DNA of 64,000 nt from NCBI GenBank assembly GCA_025758065.1, contig CP107199.1, positions 2,887,501-2,951,500 of the forward strand, written 5' to 3'. The DNA is from Lachnospiraceae bacterium. GTDB taxonomy: Bacteria; Bacillota; Clostridia; Lachnospirales; Lachnospiraceae. Below, in pieces: positions 42,707 through 52,027 of the stretch. Made by a program: the position numbers and the translations under genes. The notes beneath the pieces were generated by a model that was given only the letters and a program-made list of their open reading frames with translations, was not told the DNA's origin and did no database searches. Each line of letters opens with the position of its first letter. Positions within the stretch are counted from its first letter, which is position 1.

Positions 42707-43671
42707 TTACACTGAAAAACTTTGTTGTATCAGTTTTTCAAAATCATCACAGCACATAGGCCGGTAGTACAGAAATCCCTGTATCTCGGAGCAGCCTTCT
42801 TCTTTCAGAAAATCTGCAATTTCTTTTGTTTCCACACCTTCGCATACGATCAGTTTATTCATCCTTTTTAACATATGAAAGATCTCCTGCAACACGATCT
42901 GGGTACTTTCTATCAGGGAGTCGCCTAAGAATTTCCTGTCGATTTTTACTTCATCAAAAAGCAGATCTTTTAATATGTTTAAAGAAGAATAGCCAGAACC
43001 AAAATCGTCCATAGAAATCTGTATCTGATGCTGTTTAAAACTGCGAATGACTTGATTAACAGCTTCACGGTTATTTATGTAGGCAGATTCTGTGATTTCA
43101 AAGGTAAGAAGAGAAGGGGATATATGATAGGTATTGATCAGTTCCCATACTTTCTGGATAAACACCTGAGGCTGTTCAAAATGGATCGGTGAAATATTTA
43201 AGGAATCACAGAAGCCGGCTGGGAAGAAGCAGGGAGTTTACTTTTTGAGATACACATTTTCTTGTAGAATTTGTCCTGGTACATGTTTTTATCAGCTGCC
43301 TGTATCAGATCATTTATCATAAAATAATGATTCCGGTAGCTGACCTCATAACCTGCTGCATAGCTTAATGGAAGGGAGGACCGGTTATTGTAGTCTTGTA
43401 CCAGACATTTCAACCGTTCGTTCATCTGCTTCATGTCATCTGGATCAGTATGTTCCTTGATGATGATAAATTCCTCACCTCCGTAACGGGCTAAAAAACA
43501 GTTGTCATCTAAAATGCGGGTCAGACAATAAGCAAAAGACTGGATAAATTCATCGCCCTTTTCATGGCCAAAGGTGTTATTTACATGCTTTAATCCGTTT
43601 AGATCAAACATCATTACGCCAATATCAAATGTACTGTTTTTATTGTTCAGTTCCTGGATCTTTTTTTTCAG
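42707..43671 (-). pseudogene. GGDEF-EAL protein pseudogene (N-terminus and first half of EAL lost)
   Basis: On the minus strand a GGDEF domain (MMFDLNGLKHVNNTFGHEKG, then YGGEEF) is followed, in another frame, by the second half of an EAL domain (SLNISPIHFEQPQ, FEITES, DDFGSGYSS, DEVKIDRKF, EGVET). The EAL signature itself and about 80 residues are absent at the junction near 43200. Upstream of the GGDEF part the frame ends in a TAG at 43672-43674. So at least two lesions; not functional as a c-di-GMP enzyme pair, though the GGDEF piece has no clear start or ribosome site. Confidence 0.8.
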
Positions 43672-43696
43672 CTAAAGCAGCTCATTATAAAGAACA

Positions 43697-43732
43697 CAAA
43701 AACCCCAGAGGCAGTACCCACCGGGGCTTTTG
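43697..43732 (-). terminator. Terminator of the DUF1846 gene
   Basis: On the minus strand AAAAGCCCCGG pairs with CTGGGGTTTTTGT through an imperfect stem; it sits 20 bases after the stop codon. Confidence 0.65.
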
Positions 43733-43752
43733 ATGTCGGGTTCCTGGTTATT

Positions 43753-45231
43753 TTAATAATAAAGTTTTTTGTGCTCATAAACCGGCTCGCTTGTCAGCTG
43801 AACACCCAGTTTCTTAAAAATCTTGATATCTACATTAGAAAGCATAACGGAAGTATGTACCTGGCAGCCACGCAGTTTTGGAAGCTGGGCAAGAGCTTTC
43901 TTTGCAGTCTCGTCTGTAGCAGCACTCATGGACAGGGCGATTAGGACTTCATCTGTATGAAGACGAGGGTTCTTGCTGCCAAGATAACCGGTTTTTAATA
44001 CCTGGATCGGTTCGATAGCAGAAGGTGCGATCAGGTGTGCATCATCAGGAATATCTCCTAAGACCTTGATGGCATTTAAAAGAACAGCAGCAGAAGCGCC
44101 TAACAGGTCGCTGGTTTTTCCGGTGACGATCCTTCCATCTTCTAATTCCATGGCAGCTGCAGGACAGGAGAGCTCTTCTGCACGCTTTAAACATGGTCCA
44201 ACCACTTTTCTCATTTCAGGAGTGATCTTTGCCTGGTTCATTAACAGCTTTAACTTGTAAACTTCATCAGAGTTGTCATCTTCTTTTGCAAGGCGGTTTA
44301 ATGCCTGATAGTAGCGGCGGATGATCTCCTGCTTGGAAGCCTCGCAGCATACCTCATCATCACAGATACAGAAACCGGCCATATTTACGCCCATGTCAGT
44401 AGGAGACTTGTAAGGGCTGGATCCATAGATGCCTTCAAAAATAGCATTTAATACAGGAAAAATATCCACATCACGGTTGTAGTTGACAGTAGTCTTTCCA
44501 TAAGCTTCCAGGTGGAACGGGTCGATCATATTTACGTCATTTAAGTCAGCAGTAGCAGCCTCGTAAGCCAGGTTTACCGGATGCTTTAAAGGAAGGTTCC
44601 AGATAGGGAAGGTCTCAAATTTTGCATATCCGGCTTTGATTCCACGTTTGTTTTCATGGTAAAGCTGGGATAAGCAGGTAGCCATTTTGCCGCTTCCCGG
44701 TCCGGGAGCTGTAATGACAACTAATGGTCTGGAGGTTTCAATATAGTCATTTTTGCCGTAACCTTCATCGCTTACGATCAGCGGGATATTACTTGGATAT
44801 CCTTCAATACAGTAGTGGCGGTATACACGGATGCCCATGTGCTCCAGCTTCATCTTAAACTGGTCAGCGCCGCTTTGACCGCTGTACTGGGTAATAACTA
44901 CACTTCCTACATAAAGGCCTTTTCCCTGAAATTCCTGGATCAGGCGGAGTACATCTACGTCGTAGGTGATGCCAAGGTCGTGGCGCACCTTGCTTTTTTC
45001 AATATCAGCAGCGCTGATAACGATGACTACTTCGGCCTGGTCAGCTAACTGAAGCAGCATACGCAGCTTACTATCTGGTGCAAATCCGGGAAGGACTCTG
45101 GAGGCATGGTAATCGTCAAAAAGTTTGCCGCCGAACTCCAGATACAGTTTGTCACCGAATTGTCCGATCCGCTCTTTAATATGCTCTGACTGCATGGAAA
45201 GGTATTTGTCATTGTCGAATCCGATTTTCAT
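43753..45231 (-). CDS. DUF1846 family protein
   Basis: 492 residues from the ATG at 45229-45231 (MKIGFDNDKYLSMQSEHIKE), preceded by AGGAGAT about 9 bases upstream. A longer frame starts at 45285 without such a site. The protein contains APGPGSGKMATCLSQLYHE, resembling a phosphate-binding loop, and FCICDDEVCCEASKQEI with clustered Cys. It matches DUF1846, a cytosolic Firmicutes family of unknown function. It is a single gene with its own terminator. Confidence 0.85.
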   Translation of the reverse strand: MKIGFDNDKYLSMQSEHIKERIGQFGDKLYLEFGGKLFDDYHASRVLPGFAPDSKLRMLLQLADQAEVVIVISAADIEKSKVRHDLGITYDVDVLRLIQEFQGKGLYVGSVVITQYSGQSGADQFKMKLEHMGIRVYRHYCIEGYPSNIPLIVSDEGYGKNDYIETSRPLVVITAPGPGSGKMATCLSQLYHENKRGIKAGYAKFETFPIWNLPLKHPVNLAYEAATADLNDVNMIDPFHLEAYGKTTVNYNRDVDIFPVLNAIFEGIYGSSPYKSPTDMGVNMAGFCICDDEVCCEASKQEIIRRYYQALNRLAKEDDNSDEVYKLKLLMNQAKITPEMRKVVGPCLKRAEELSCPAAAMELEDGRIVTGKTSDLLGASAAVLLNAIKVLGDIPDDAHLIAPSAIEPIQVLKTGYLGSKNPRLHTDEVLIALSMSAATDETAKKALAQLPKLRGCQVHTSVMLSNVDIKIFKKLGVQLTSEPVYEHKKLYY

Positions 45232-45568
45232 GTTCTTGTATCTCCTGCTATGATTTCTCTTATTTAAACACGTACGTTTGCGCATTTGTTTTAGTATATC
45301 ATAATTTTACATTCCATACCAGAACTTTTACTATGAAAGTGTTGACAGGCGGTTATGGAGAATGCGTGTCTGTCCAAGGGGAGCCATAGACATTCACAAC
45401 ATACTTATAAGAAACAAATATAATAATAATTAAATATATTAATTTTACTAATTTATATAACATGTGCTATTATAAAGGCAAAAGTTAAAGTTAAACAGGC
45501 AAATAAGGCCATTTACAAGGTGGCCTGCACAGAAGAAGCTAAAAGCTATAAATCACAGGAGGTCTGTA
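45232..45568. other. Divergent intergenic region between DUF1846 and purL
   Basis: AT-rich 337-base gap. A weak promoter for purL can be proposed: TTTACT at 45444-45449, spacer 18, TATTAT at 45468-45473, and AGGCCA/TGGCCT as a small inverted repeat near 45507-45526. No purine riboswitch pattern was recognised. Confidence 0.4.
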
Positions 45569-48500
45569 ATGAGCGTAAGACGAATTTTTGTAGAGAAAAA
45601 GCCTGATTATGCGGTAAAAGCAGGAGAGTTAAGAGAAGAATTAGTAAGTTATCTTGGTATTACCGGAGTGAAGAGTGTACGGGTACTGATCCGTTATGAT
45701 ATTGAAAATCTTTCAGAAGATACCTATACGAAGGCACTGGGAACCATTTTCTCAGAGCCGCCTGTAGATGAAGTCTATGAGGAAGAATTTCCAAAGAATC
45801 CGGGAGATCTGGTGTTCTCTGTTGAGTATCTTCCGGGACAGTTTGACCAGAGAGCTGATTCTGCCATGCAGTGTGTAAAGCTTTTAAAAGAAGATGAGGA
45901 GCCGGTGATCCGCACAGCAACCACCTATGTGATCACAGCACCGCTGACTCTGGCACAGGAGGACGCTATCCGTCATTTCTGTATCAACCCGGTAGACAGC
46001 CGTCAGGCAGAAGAAGACAAGCCAAAGACTCTGGTGACTGAATTTGATGTTCCGGAAGATATTAAGAGCTTTGAAGGCTTTGCAAAGGCTTCAGAAGAAG
46101 AATTAAAGGCATTATATGACACCTTAAATCTTGCAATGACATTCAAAGACTTCCTATATATACAGCAGTATTATGCAGGAGAAGAACACAGAGATCCAAC
46201 TGTAACAGAGATCCGCGTGCTGGATACTTACTGGTCTGACCACTGCCGTCACACCACCTTCTCTACAGAGCTTAAAAATGTGGCTTTCACAGAAGGCGAA
46301 TACAGAAAGCCCATTGAAGATACTTATAAAAAATATCTGGCTGACCGTGCAGTGATCTATAAGGACCGCAAGGATAAATATGTATGCCTTATGGATCTGG
46401 CTCTTATGGCAATGAAAAAGCTGCGCAGCGAAGGCAAACTGGAAGATCAGGAAGAGTCTGATGAGATCAATGCCTGCAGCATCGTAGTTCCTGTAGAAAT
46501 CGACGGAAAAACAGAAGAGTGGCTGGTAAACTTTAAAAATGAGACCCACAACCATCCAACTGAGATCGAGCCTTTCGGTGGTGCAGCTACCTGTCTTGGC
46601 GGTGCGATCCGCGACCCGTTATCCGGTCGTACTTATGTATACCAGGCAATGCGTATTACCGGTGCAGATGATCCTACAAAGCCATTAAATGAGACATTAA
46701 AGGGTAAATTGCCTCAGAGAAAGATCGTTACCAGCGCAGCTGCCGGATATTCTTCTTATGGAAACCAGATCGGTCTGGCAACCGGTTATGTAAAAGAATT
46801 ATATCATCCAGGTTATGTGGCTAAGAGAATGGAGATCGGTGCTGTTATGGGCGCTGCTCCAAGAAAATACGTAAAGCGCTTAACCTCTGATCCGGGAGAT
46901 ATCATTATCCTTTTAGGCGGACGTACCGGTCGTGATGGTATCGGCGGTGCTACCGGCTCTTCCAAGGTACACACCACGGCTTCTATTGAGGTGTGTGGTG
47001 CAGAGGTACAGAAGGGAAATGCACCTACTGAGCGTAAGATCCAGAGAATGTTCCGCCGCCCGGAAGTAAGCTCTATTATTAAAAAATGTAATGACTTTGG
47101 TGCAGGCGGTGTATCTGTTGCCATTGGCGAACTGGCTGCAGGTCTTCAGATCGACCTTGACAAGGTGCCTAAAAAATATGCAGGACTTGACGGCACTGAG
47201 ATCGCGATTTCCGAGTCACAGGAACGTATGGCAGTGGTTGTTGATCCGGCAGATGTAGAGAAATTCTTAGGCTATGCAGCTGAAGAGAATCTGGAAGCAG
47301 TTACCGTTGCAGTTGTGACCGAAGATCCAAGACTGGTGATGAACTGGAGAGGAAAGACCATTGTAGATATCAGCCGTGCTTTCCTTGATACAAACGGCGC
47401 TCATCAGGAAGCAGATGTTATCTTAGAGGTTCCGGGGCATGAGGGAAATCTCTTTGATAAGAAAGAGGTAGGAAATGTAAAAGAAAAATGGCTGAACATG
47501 CTGTCTGACTTAAATGTATGCTCACAGAAGGGGCTGGTAGAGCGTTTTGACGGTTCTATCGGTGCAGGCTCTGTATTTATGCCATTTGGCGGTAAATATC
47601 AGCTGACAGAAACACAGTCCATGGTAGCAAAGCTTCCTGTATTGGAAGGACATACCGATACTGTTACCATGATGAGCTATGGCTTTGATCCATATCTTTC
47701 CAGCTGGAGCCCATACCATGGTGCTGTTTACGCAGTTATCTCTTCTGTGGCAAAGATCGTGGCAGCAGGTGGTGATTATAGAAAGATCCGTTTTACCTTC
47801 CAGGAATACTTCCGCAGAATGAGCAGTGATCCAACCAGATGGAGCCAGCCGTTTGCAGCACTCCTTGGTGCTTACAATGCACAGATGGGCTTTGGACTTC
47901 CTTCTATCGGCGGTAAGGACAGTATGTCCGGTACCTTTGATGATGAACACGGTGAGATCAATGTACCTCCTACACTGGTTTCATTTGCAGTAGATGTAAA
48001 CAGCTGCAAGAACATCATCACTCCTGAATTTAAGAAAGCAGGAAGTAAGATCGTAGAATTCAAGATCAACCGTGATAACTATGATCTGCCGGATTATGCC
48101 CAGATCATGGATGGCTACGGCAAGCTGTTTGAAGATATCAAAGCAGGAAAGATCCTTTCTGCTTATGCAGTAGAAGGCAGAGGTGCTGCTGAGGCTGTGA
48201 GCAAGATGGCATTCGGCAACAAGATGGGTGTTAAGATCGAGCATAATGTAGATCCAAGAGATTTCTTTGGCGCAGGCTGGGGCAATATCGTATGCGAAGT
48301 AGCAGAAGGAAAAGTGGGAGAACTTTCTATTCCATATACTGTACTTGGCGAAGTAACAGACAAGGGCGTATTTGAATACGGAAATACCGTTATTACAATG
48401 GATGAAGCCTTGGCAGGCTGGATAAAGACCTTAGAGGATGTATTCCCAACTGTTACAGGCAAAGAAAAGACAGGAGAAGCTGCAAGGGTAGAAGAGAAGC

Positions 48501-49342
48501 TTTACGATACAGATACTATTTACATCTGCGATCACAAGCTGGCACAGCCGGAAGTATTTATCCCTGTATTCCCAGGTACCAACTGCGAATATGACAGTAC
48601 AAAGGCCTTTGAGCGTGCAGGCGCAAAGGTAGTAACAAAGGTATTTAAGAATTTAAGCGCCCAGGACATCCGTGAGTCTGTAGAAGAATATAAGAAAGAG
48701 ATCGCAAAGGCACAGATCATCATGTTCCCAGGCGGTTTCTCTGCCGGTGATGAGCCGGACGGTTCTGCTAAATTCTTTGCAACAGTATTCCGCAATGCAG
48801 TGATCAAAGAAGAGGTAGAAAAGCTGTTAAATGAACGTGACGGACTTATGCTTGGTATATGCAACGGCTTCCAGGCCCTGATCAAGTTAGGCCTTGTTCC
48901 GGAAGGTAAGATCACTGAGCAGAAGCCGGATTCTCCTACATTGGCTATGAACACCATTGGACGTCATATTTCCAAGATGGTCTATACCAAGGTCATGACT
49001 AACAAATCCCCATGGCTGGCAGAGGCAAAACTGGGCGGTGTGTACTGTAACCCAGCTTCCCACGGCGAAGGACGTTTCGTAGCAGATGAAGCATGGCTCC
49101 ACAGACTTATTGCAAATGGTCAGGTAGCTACCCAGTATGTAGACGACAAGGGCAATGTGACCATGGACGAATACTGGAATCCAAATGGCTCTTATATGGC
49201 CATCGAAGGCATCACAAGCCCGGATGGACGTATCCTTGGCAAGATGGCTCATTCCGAAAGAAGAGGAGAGGCTGTTGCCATGAATATTTATGGTGAGCAG
49301 GATATGAAGATCTTTGAATCTGGTGTGAAGTACTTTAAATAA
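45569..49342 (+). CDS. purL: Phosphoribosylformylglycinamidine synthase (single-chain PurL-PurQ)
   Basis: 1257 residues. The purine-biosynthesis enzyme converting FGAR to FGAM with glutamine and ATP. Seen: FKNETHNHPTEIEPFGGAAT in the synthetase domain, GRTGRDGIGGATGSSK, and a C-terminal glutaminase domain (about 990-1257) with FPGTNCEYDS, MFPGGFSAGD and the catalytic GICNGFQ (Cys at about 1098). This long clostridial form carries both subunits in one chain. AGGAGGT precedes ATG 45569 by about 7 bases. No other pur gene adjoins it. Confidence 0.96.
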   Translation: MSVRRIFVEKKPDYAVKAGELREELVSYLGITGVKSVRVLIRYDIENLSEDTYTKALGTIFSEPPVDEVYEEEFPKNPGDLVFSVEYLPGQFDQRADSAMQCVKLLKEDEEPVIRTATTYVITAPLTLAQEDAIRHFCINPVDSRQAEEDKPKTLVTEFDVPEDIKSFEGFAKASEEELKALYDTLNLAMTFKDFLYIQQYYAGEEHRDPTVTEIRVLDTYWSDHCRHTTFSTELKNVAFTEGEYRKPIEDTYKKYLADRAVIYKDRKDKYVCLMDLALMAMKKLRSEGKLEDQEESDEINACSIVVPVEIDGKTEEWLVNFKNETHNHPTEIEPFGGAATCLGGAIRDPLSGRTYVYQAMRITGADDPTKPLNETLKGKLPQRKIVTSAAAGYSSYGNQIGLATGYVKELYHPGYVAKRMEIGAVMGAAPRKYVKRLTSDPGDIIILLGGRTGRDGIGGATGSSKVHTTASIEVCGAEVQKGNAPTERKIQRMFRRPEVSSIIKKCNDFGAGGVSVAIGELAAGLQIDLDKVPKKYAGLDGTEIAISESQERMAVVVDPADVEKFLGYAAEENLEAVTVAVVTEDPRLVMNWRGKTIVDISRAFLDTNGAHQEADVILEVPGHEGNLFDKKEVGNVKEKWLNMLSDLNVCSQKGLVERFDGSIGAGSVFMPFGGKYQLTETQSMVAKLPVLEGHTDTVTMMSYGFDPYLSSWSPYHGAVYAVISSVAKIVAAGGDYRKIRFTFQEYFRRMSSDPTRWSQPFAALLGAYNAQMGFGLPSIGGKDSMSGTFDDEHGEINVPPTLVSFAVDVNSCKNIITPEFKKAGSKIVEFKINRDNYDLPDYAQIMDGYGKLFEDIKAGKILSAYAVEGRGAAEAVSKMAFGNKMGVKIEHNVDPRDFFGAGWGNIVCEVAEGKVGELSIPYTVLGEVTDKGVFEYGNTVITMDEALAGWIKTLEDVFPTVTGKEKTGEAARVEEKLYDTDTIYICDHKLAQPEVFIPVFPGTNCEYDSTKAFERAGAKVVTKVFKNLSAQDIRESVEEYKKEIAKAQIIMFPGGFSAGDEPDGSAKFFATVFRNAVIKEEVEKLLNERDGLMLGICNGFQALIKLGLVPEGKITEQKPDSPTLAMNTIGRHISKMVYTKVMTNKSPWLAEAKLGGVYCNPASHGEGRFVADEAWLHRLIANGQVATQYVDDKGNVTMDEYWNPNGSYMAIEGITSPDGRILGKMAHSERRGEAVAMNIYGEQDMKIFESGVKYFK

Positions 49343-49357
49343 ATAATAAAATTAAGG

Positions 49358-49402
49358 TCCCGGAAGATGGTCTGAAAAATACAGGCCGCTTCCAGGATTT
49401 TT
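49358..49402 (+). terminator. Terminator after purL
   Basis: TCCCGGAAG pairs with CTTCCAGGA, followed by TTTTT; long loop. Confidence 0.55.
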
Positions 49403-49481
49403 GCATTGCCCAGGAAGGGAAATATTTGGTAAAATAAAGTTTAGGATACCAGTTGACGGGAATCGTATTTTGTATTATATA

Positions 49482-49512
49482 TTGACACATAAGACCGGTA
49501 TACCGGTATACT
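49482..49512 (+). promoter_or_regulatory. Promoter with 19-bp spacer and internal dyad (MerR-like layout)
   Basis: TTGACA at 49482-49487 and TATACT at 49507-49512, spacer 19. The spacer and -10 contain the overlapping perfect palindromes ACCGGTATACCGGT and GTATACCGGTATAC. A second promoter (TTGACG 49453-49458, TTATAT 49475-49480) overlaps upstream. A further hairpin follows at 49528-49557 (ATACATGA ... TCATGTAT). Confidence 0.55.
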
Positions 49513-49603
49513 TGATTTGCTGTGATCATACATGACTCTTTTATGAGTTTCATGTATCAGTAAATAAAATAGTGCCTTAAAGGGTGCGGAAAGAGGAGAA
49601 GCT

Positions 49604-50470
49604 ATGAAAGTACCTTTTAATGTGGATCTTACAGGAAAAACTGCCATTGTAACAGGAGGAAGCGGCGTGCTTTGTTCTGCTATGGCTTACGGCCTGGCTG
49701 TAAATGGAGCGAAAGTTGCCATTATCGGGCGCAATAAGGAAAAACTGGCGAAAATGTCTGAAACACTGACAGAAAATGCCAAAAACGAATATGGCAAAGA
49801 CGTAACAGTAAAAGGCTACAGCTGCAATGTACTGGACAAGGAAGAACTGGTAAAGACCTATGAACAGATCAAGGCAGAGCTGGGAAGCTGTGGTATCCTG
49901 ATCAACGGTGCAGGCGGCAACCAGCCGGGAGCCATTGCTTCTGTAAAGATGTTAAAGAAGGAAAAACAGGAGGACGATTATTCTTTCTGGGATCTGAAGG
50001 AAGAAAATATCAGAAATGTGATGGATCTGAATTACATGGGAACTTTACTGCCTATCCAGGTATTTACCAGAGACATGGTTGAAAAGAGAAAGGGAAGCAT
50101 TATCAATATCGCTTCTGTTTCTTCCATCCTTCCTCTTTCCAAGGTCATGGCTTATTCCAATGCAAAAAGCGCTGTCCAGAGCCTGACTCAGTGGCTGGCC
50201 ATCCATTTTGGACAGAGCGGCATCCGCTGCAATGCCATTGTACCAGGATTTTATGCAGCAGAGCAGAACCATGATCTGTTATTTAACAAAGACGGTTCCT
50301 ACACAGACAGAGCCGGAGATATCATTGCCGGAACTCCTATGGGACGTTTTGGAAATCCGGAGGAGCTGATCGGTGCAGCCCTGTTTTTGGCAAGTGATGA
50401 TGCAGCCGGCTTTGTAAATGGCATCGTACTGCCTGTAGATGGCGGTTACAGCGCTTTCAGCGGGGTATAA
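49604..50470 (+). CDS. Short-chain dehydrogenase/reductase (mannonate/fructuronate-reductase-like)
   Basis: 288 residues. Rossmann motif TGGSGVLCSAMAYGL, NAG motif (INGAGG), and the catalytic Ser and YSNAK of the SDR family; an extra loop (KMLKKEKQEDDYSFWDLKEE) and overall pattern resemble the YjmF/UxuB-type D-mannonate oxidoreductases. The substrate cannot be confirmed, as no uronate genes are adjacent. AGAGGAG lies 6 bases before ATG 49604. Controlled by the unusual promoter upstream. Converges with the GNAT gene. Confidence 0.78.
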   Translation: MKVPFNVDLTGKTAIVTGGSGVLCSAMAYGLAVNGAKVAIIGRNKEKLAKMSETLTENAKNEYGKDVTVKGYSCNVLDKEELVKTYEQIKAELGSCGILINGAGGNQPGAIASVKMLKKEKQEDDYSFWDLKEENIRNVMDLNYMGTLLPIQVFTRDMVEKRKGSIINIASVSSILPLSKVMAYSNAKSAVQSLTQWLAIHFGQSGIRCNAIVPGFYAAEQNHDLLFNKDGSYTDRAGDIIAGTPMGRFGNPEELIGAALFLASDDAAGFVNGIVLPVDGGYSAFSGV

Positions 50471-50511
50471 TTGTTTTTATGACCAATCTGGTTAAAATAA
50501 CGCCATGTGCG

Positions 50512-51030
50512 TCAGTTTAAAATCTTCTGGTAGGCGAACCGGGGATCTCCGGCTTCACTTCCAGAGCATAATGTGATCTTTCCACAGAAGGTATATCCAT
50601 TTTTGGTTAATGCTTTCTGCATGGAAAGGTTGTCCGGATGGGTGTCGATACGAATGTTTCTGACACCCTTTTCCTTTGCAAAGATCTCAGAATGAGAGAA
50701 AAGGCTTCCAGCCAGCCCTTTGCCCTTGTGGGCCTCGGATACGCAGACTCTGTGGAAAGCAAAATAAGGCTCGTCATTTAACCAGGCACCGCCTATGGCT
50801 GCATAATCAGCTTCAGGGCCGGGTACAACAGTGACCATGCCTAAAACTTTTCCGTTTTCTTCCAGAACGTGTACAACGCCCTTTTTAATGCCTTCTGTAA
50901 GCCCCTGCTCATTAGGCTCCCCTTTTTGCCACTGGTCAATGTTTCTTGTGCGGAATCCTTCTTTTGCTTCCTCCACCATTTTCATCATGGCAGGCAGATC
51001 TGACAGATCAGCGGTTCTGTATTTTAACAT
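50512..51030 (-). CDS. GNAT-family N-acetyltransferase
   Basis: 172 residues from the ATG at 51028-51030, with GGAGGC 6 bases upstream. The acetyl-CoA signature is VSEAHKGKGLAGSLFSHSE, and IDTHPDNLSMQKALTKNGYT matches the C-terminal part of the fold. Substrate unknown. The frame is open upstream to 51132 but without a ribosome site. Confidence 0.83.
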   Translation of the reverse strand: MLKYRTADLSDLPAMMKMVEEAKEGFRTRNIDQWQKGEPNEQGLTEGIKKGVVHVLEENGKVLGMVTVVPGPEADYAAIGGAWLNDEPYFAFHRVCVSEAHKGKGLAGSLFSHSEIFAKEKGVRNIRIDTHPDNLSMQKALTKNGYTFCGKITLCSGSEAGDPRFAYQKILN

Positions 51031-51217
51031 ATGGTGCCTCCGTTTGTTTTTTGATTTTTTCATTGCGGATATTAATGATAGTATAATCCCGGTCTTAAGG
51101 ATTTTCAAGGCGGACAGTCTTGCATTTTTCACATATGGGAATTATAATTGAGAAATAATAAAAATACATATTCCTACAGGATATATCTGAATATGTGCCG
51201 GAAAGGAAGCAAAAGAG

Positions 51218-51799
51218 ATGACTACAAAACTTACAAGAGAACAGGGACTGGAATTACTGAAAAAATACAATAAAGAGCCATTTCATATCTTACATGGACT
51301 GACTGTAGAAGGTACTATGAGATGGTTTGCAAATGAACTGGGATATAAAGAAGACGCAGATTTCTGGGCAATGGCAGGACTTCTTCACGATATTGACTTT
51401 GAAATGTATCCGGAACAGCACTGTATCAAGGCAGAGGAGCTGTTAAGAGAAGCAGGGGCAGAAGAAGAGCTGATCCACGCTATCTGCAGCCATGGATATG
51501 GTATTGCCTGTGATGTAAAGCCGGAACATGAGATGGAAAAGGTGCTGTTTGCAGCAGATGAACTTACAGGTCTTGTAGGAGCAGCAGCCAGAATGCGTCC
51601 TTCCCGCAGTGTAATGGATATGGAGGTTTCCAGCCTTAAAAAGAAATTTAAAGATAAAAAGTTTGCTGCCGGATGTTCCAGGGATGTGATCCGTGAAGGT
51701 GCAGAAAACCTTGGCTGGACGCTGGAAGAATTAATGGAAAAGACCATTCTTGCCATGCGTTCCTGTGAAGAGTCTATAAATAAGGAAATGGAAGGCTGA
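51218..51799 (+). CDS. HD-domain (HDIG-type) phosphohydrolase-like protein
   Basis: 193 residues. AMAGLLHDIDFEMYPEQHCI contains the HD pair, with a later conserved His (ICSHGYG) and Asp (AADELTGL), giving a complete set of HD metal ligands. Small stand-alone HD proteins in Clostridia are of unknown substrate. GGAAAGGAAG precedes ATG 51218. Terminator directly after. Confidence 0.82.
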   Translation: MTTKLTREQGLELLKKYNKEPFHILHGLTVEGTMRWFANELGYKEDADFWAMAGLLHDIDFEMYPEQHCIKAEELLREAGAEEELIHAICSHGYGIACDVKPEHEMEKVLFAADELTGLVGAAARMRPSRSVMDMEVSSLKKKFKDKKFAAGCSRDVIREGAENLGWTLEELMEKTILAMRSCEESINKEMEG

Positions 51800-51874
51800 T
51801 AAAGGCTGACATAGAGGCAGGGACAAGGATCAGGCCACAGTGTTAAGAGAAAGACAGAATGACTATAAAAGTAT

Positions 51875-51914
51875 GCCGTACAAAGACATTTGTCCTTGTG
51901 CGGCAAATTTTTTG
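51875..51914 (+). terminator. Terminator after the HD gene
   Basis: GCCGTACAAAGAC pairs imperfectly with GTCCTTGTGCGGC, followed by AAATTTTTT. Confidence 0.7.
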
Positions 51915-51925
51915 GCTCAAAACTA

Positions 51926-51954
51926 TTGACATGATGAAAAAAGTACGGTATCAT
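51926..51954 (+). promoter_or_regulatory. Promoter of the aspartate kinase gene
   Basis: TTGACA at 51926-51931, 17-base spacer, TATCAT at 51949-51954. No lysine riboswitch fits in the 70-base leader. Confidence 0.7.
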
Positions 51955-52027
51955 TTGCACTTGTAACGCGTTAATAAAAACCTTAGGAAAACGCGTGTTT
52001 TACTACGATTTAAGGGAGATAAAGATC

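Noticed and set aside
45232..45568. Purine riboswitch before purL
   Set aside because: No matching conserved loops; only AT-rich DNA.
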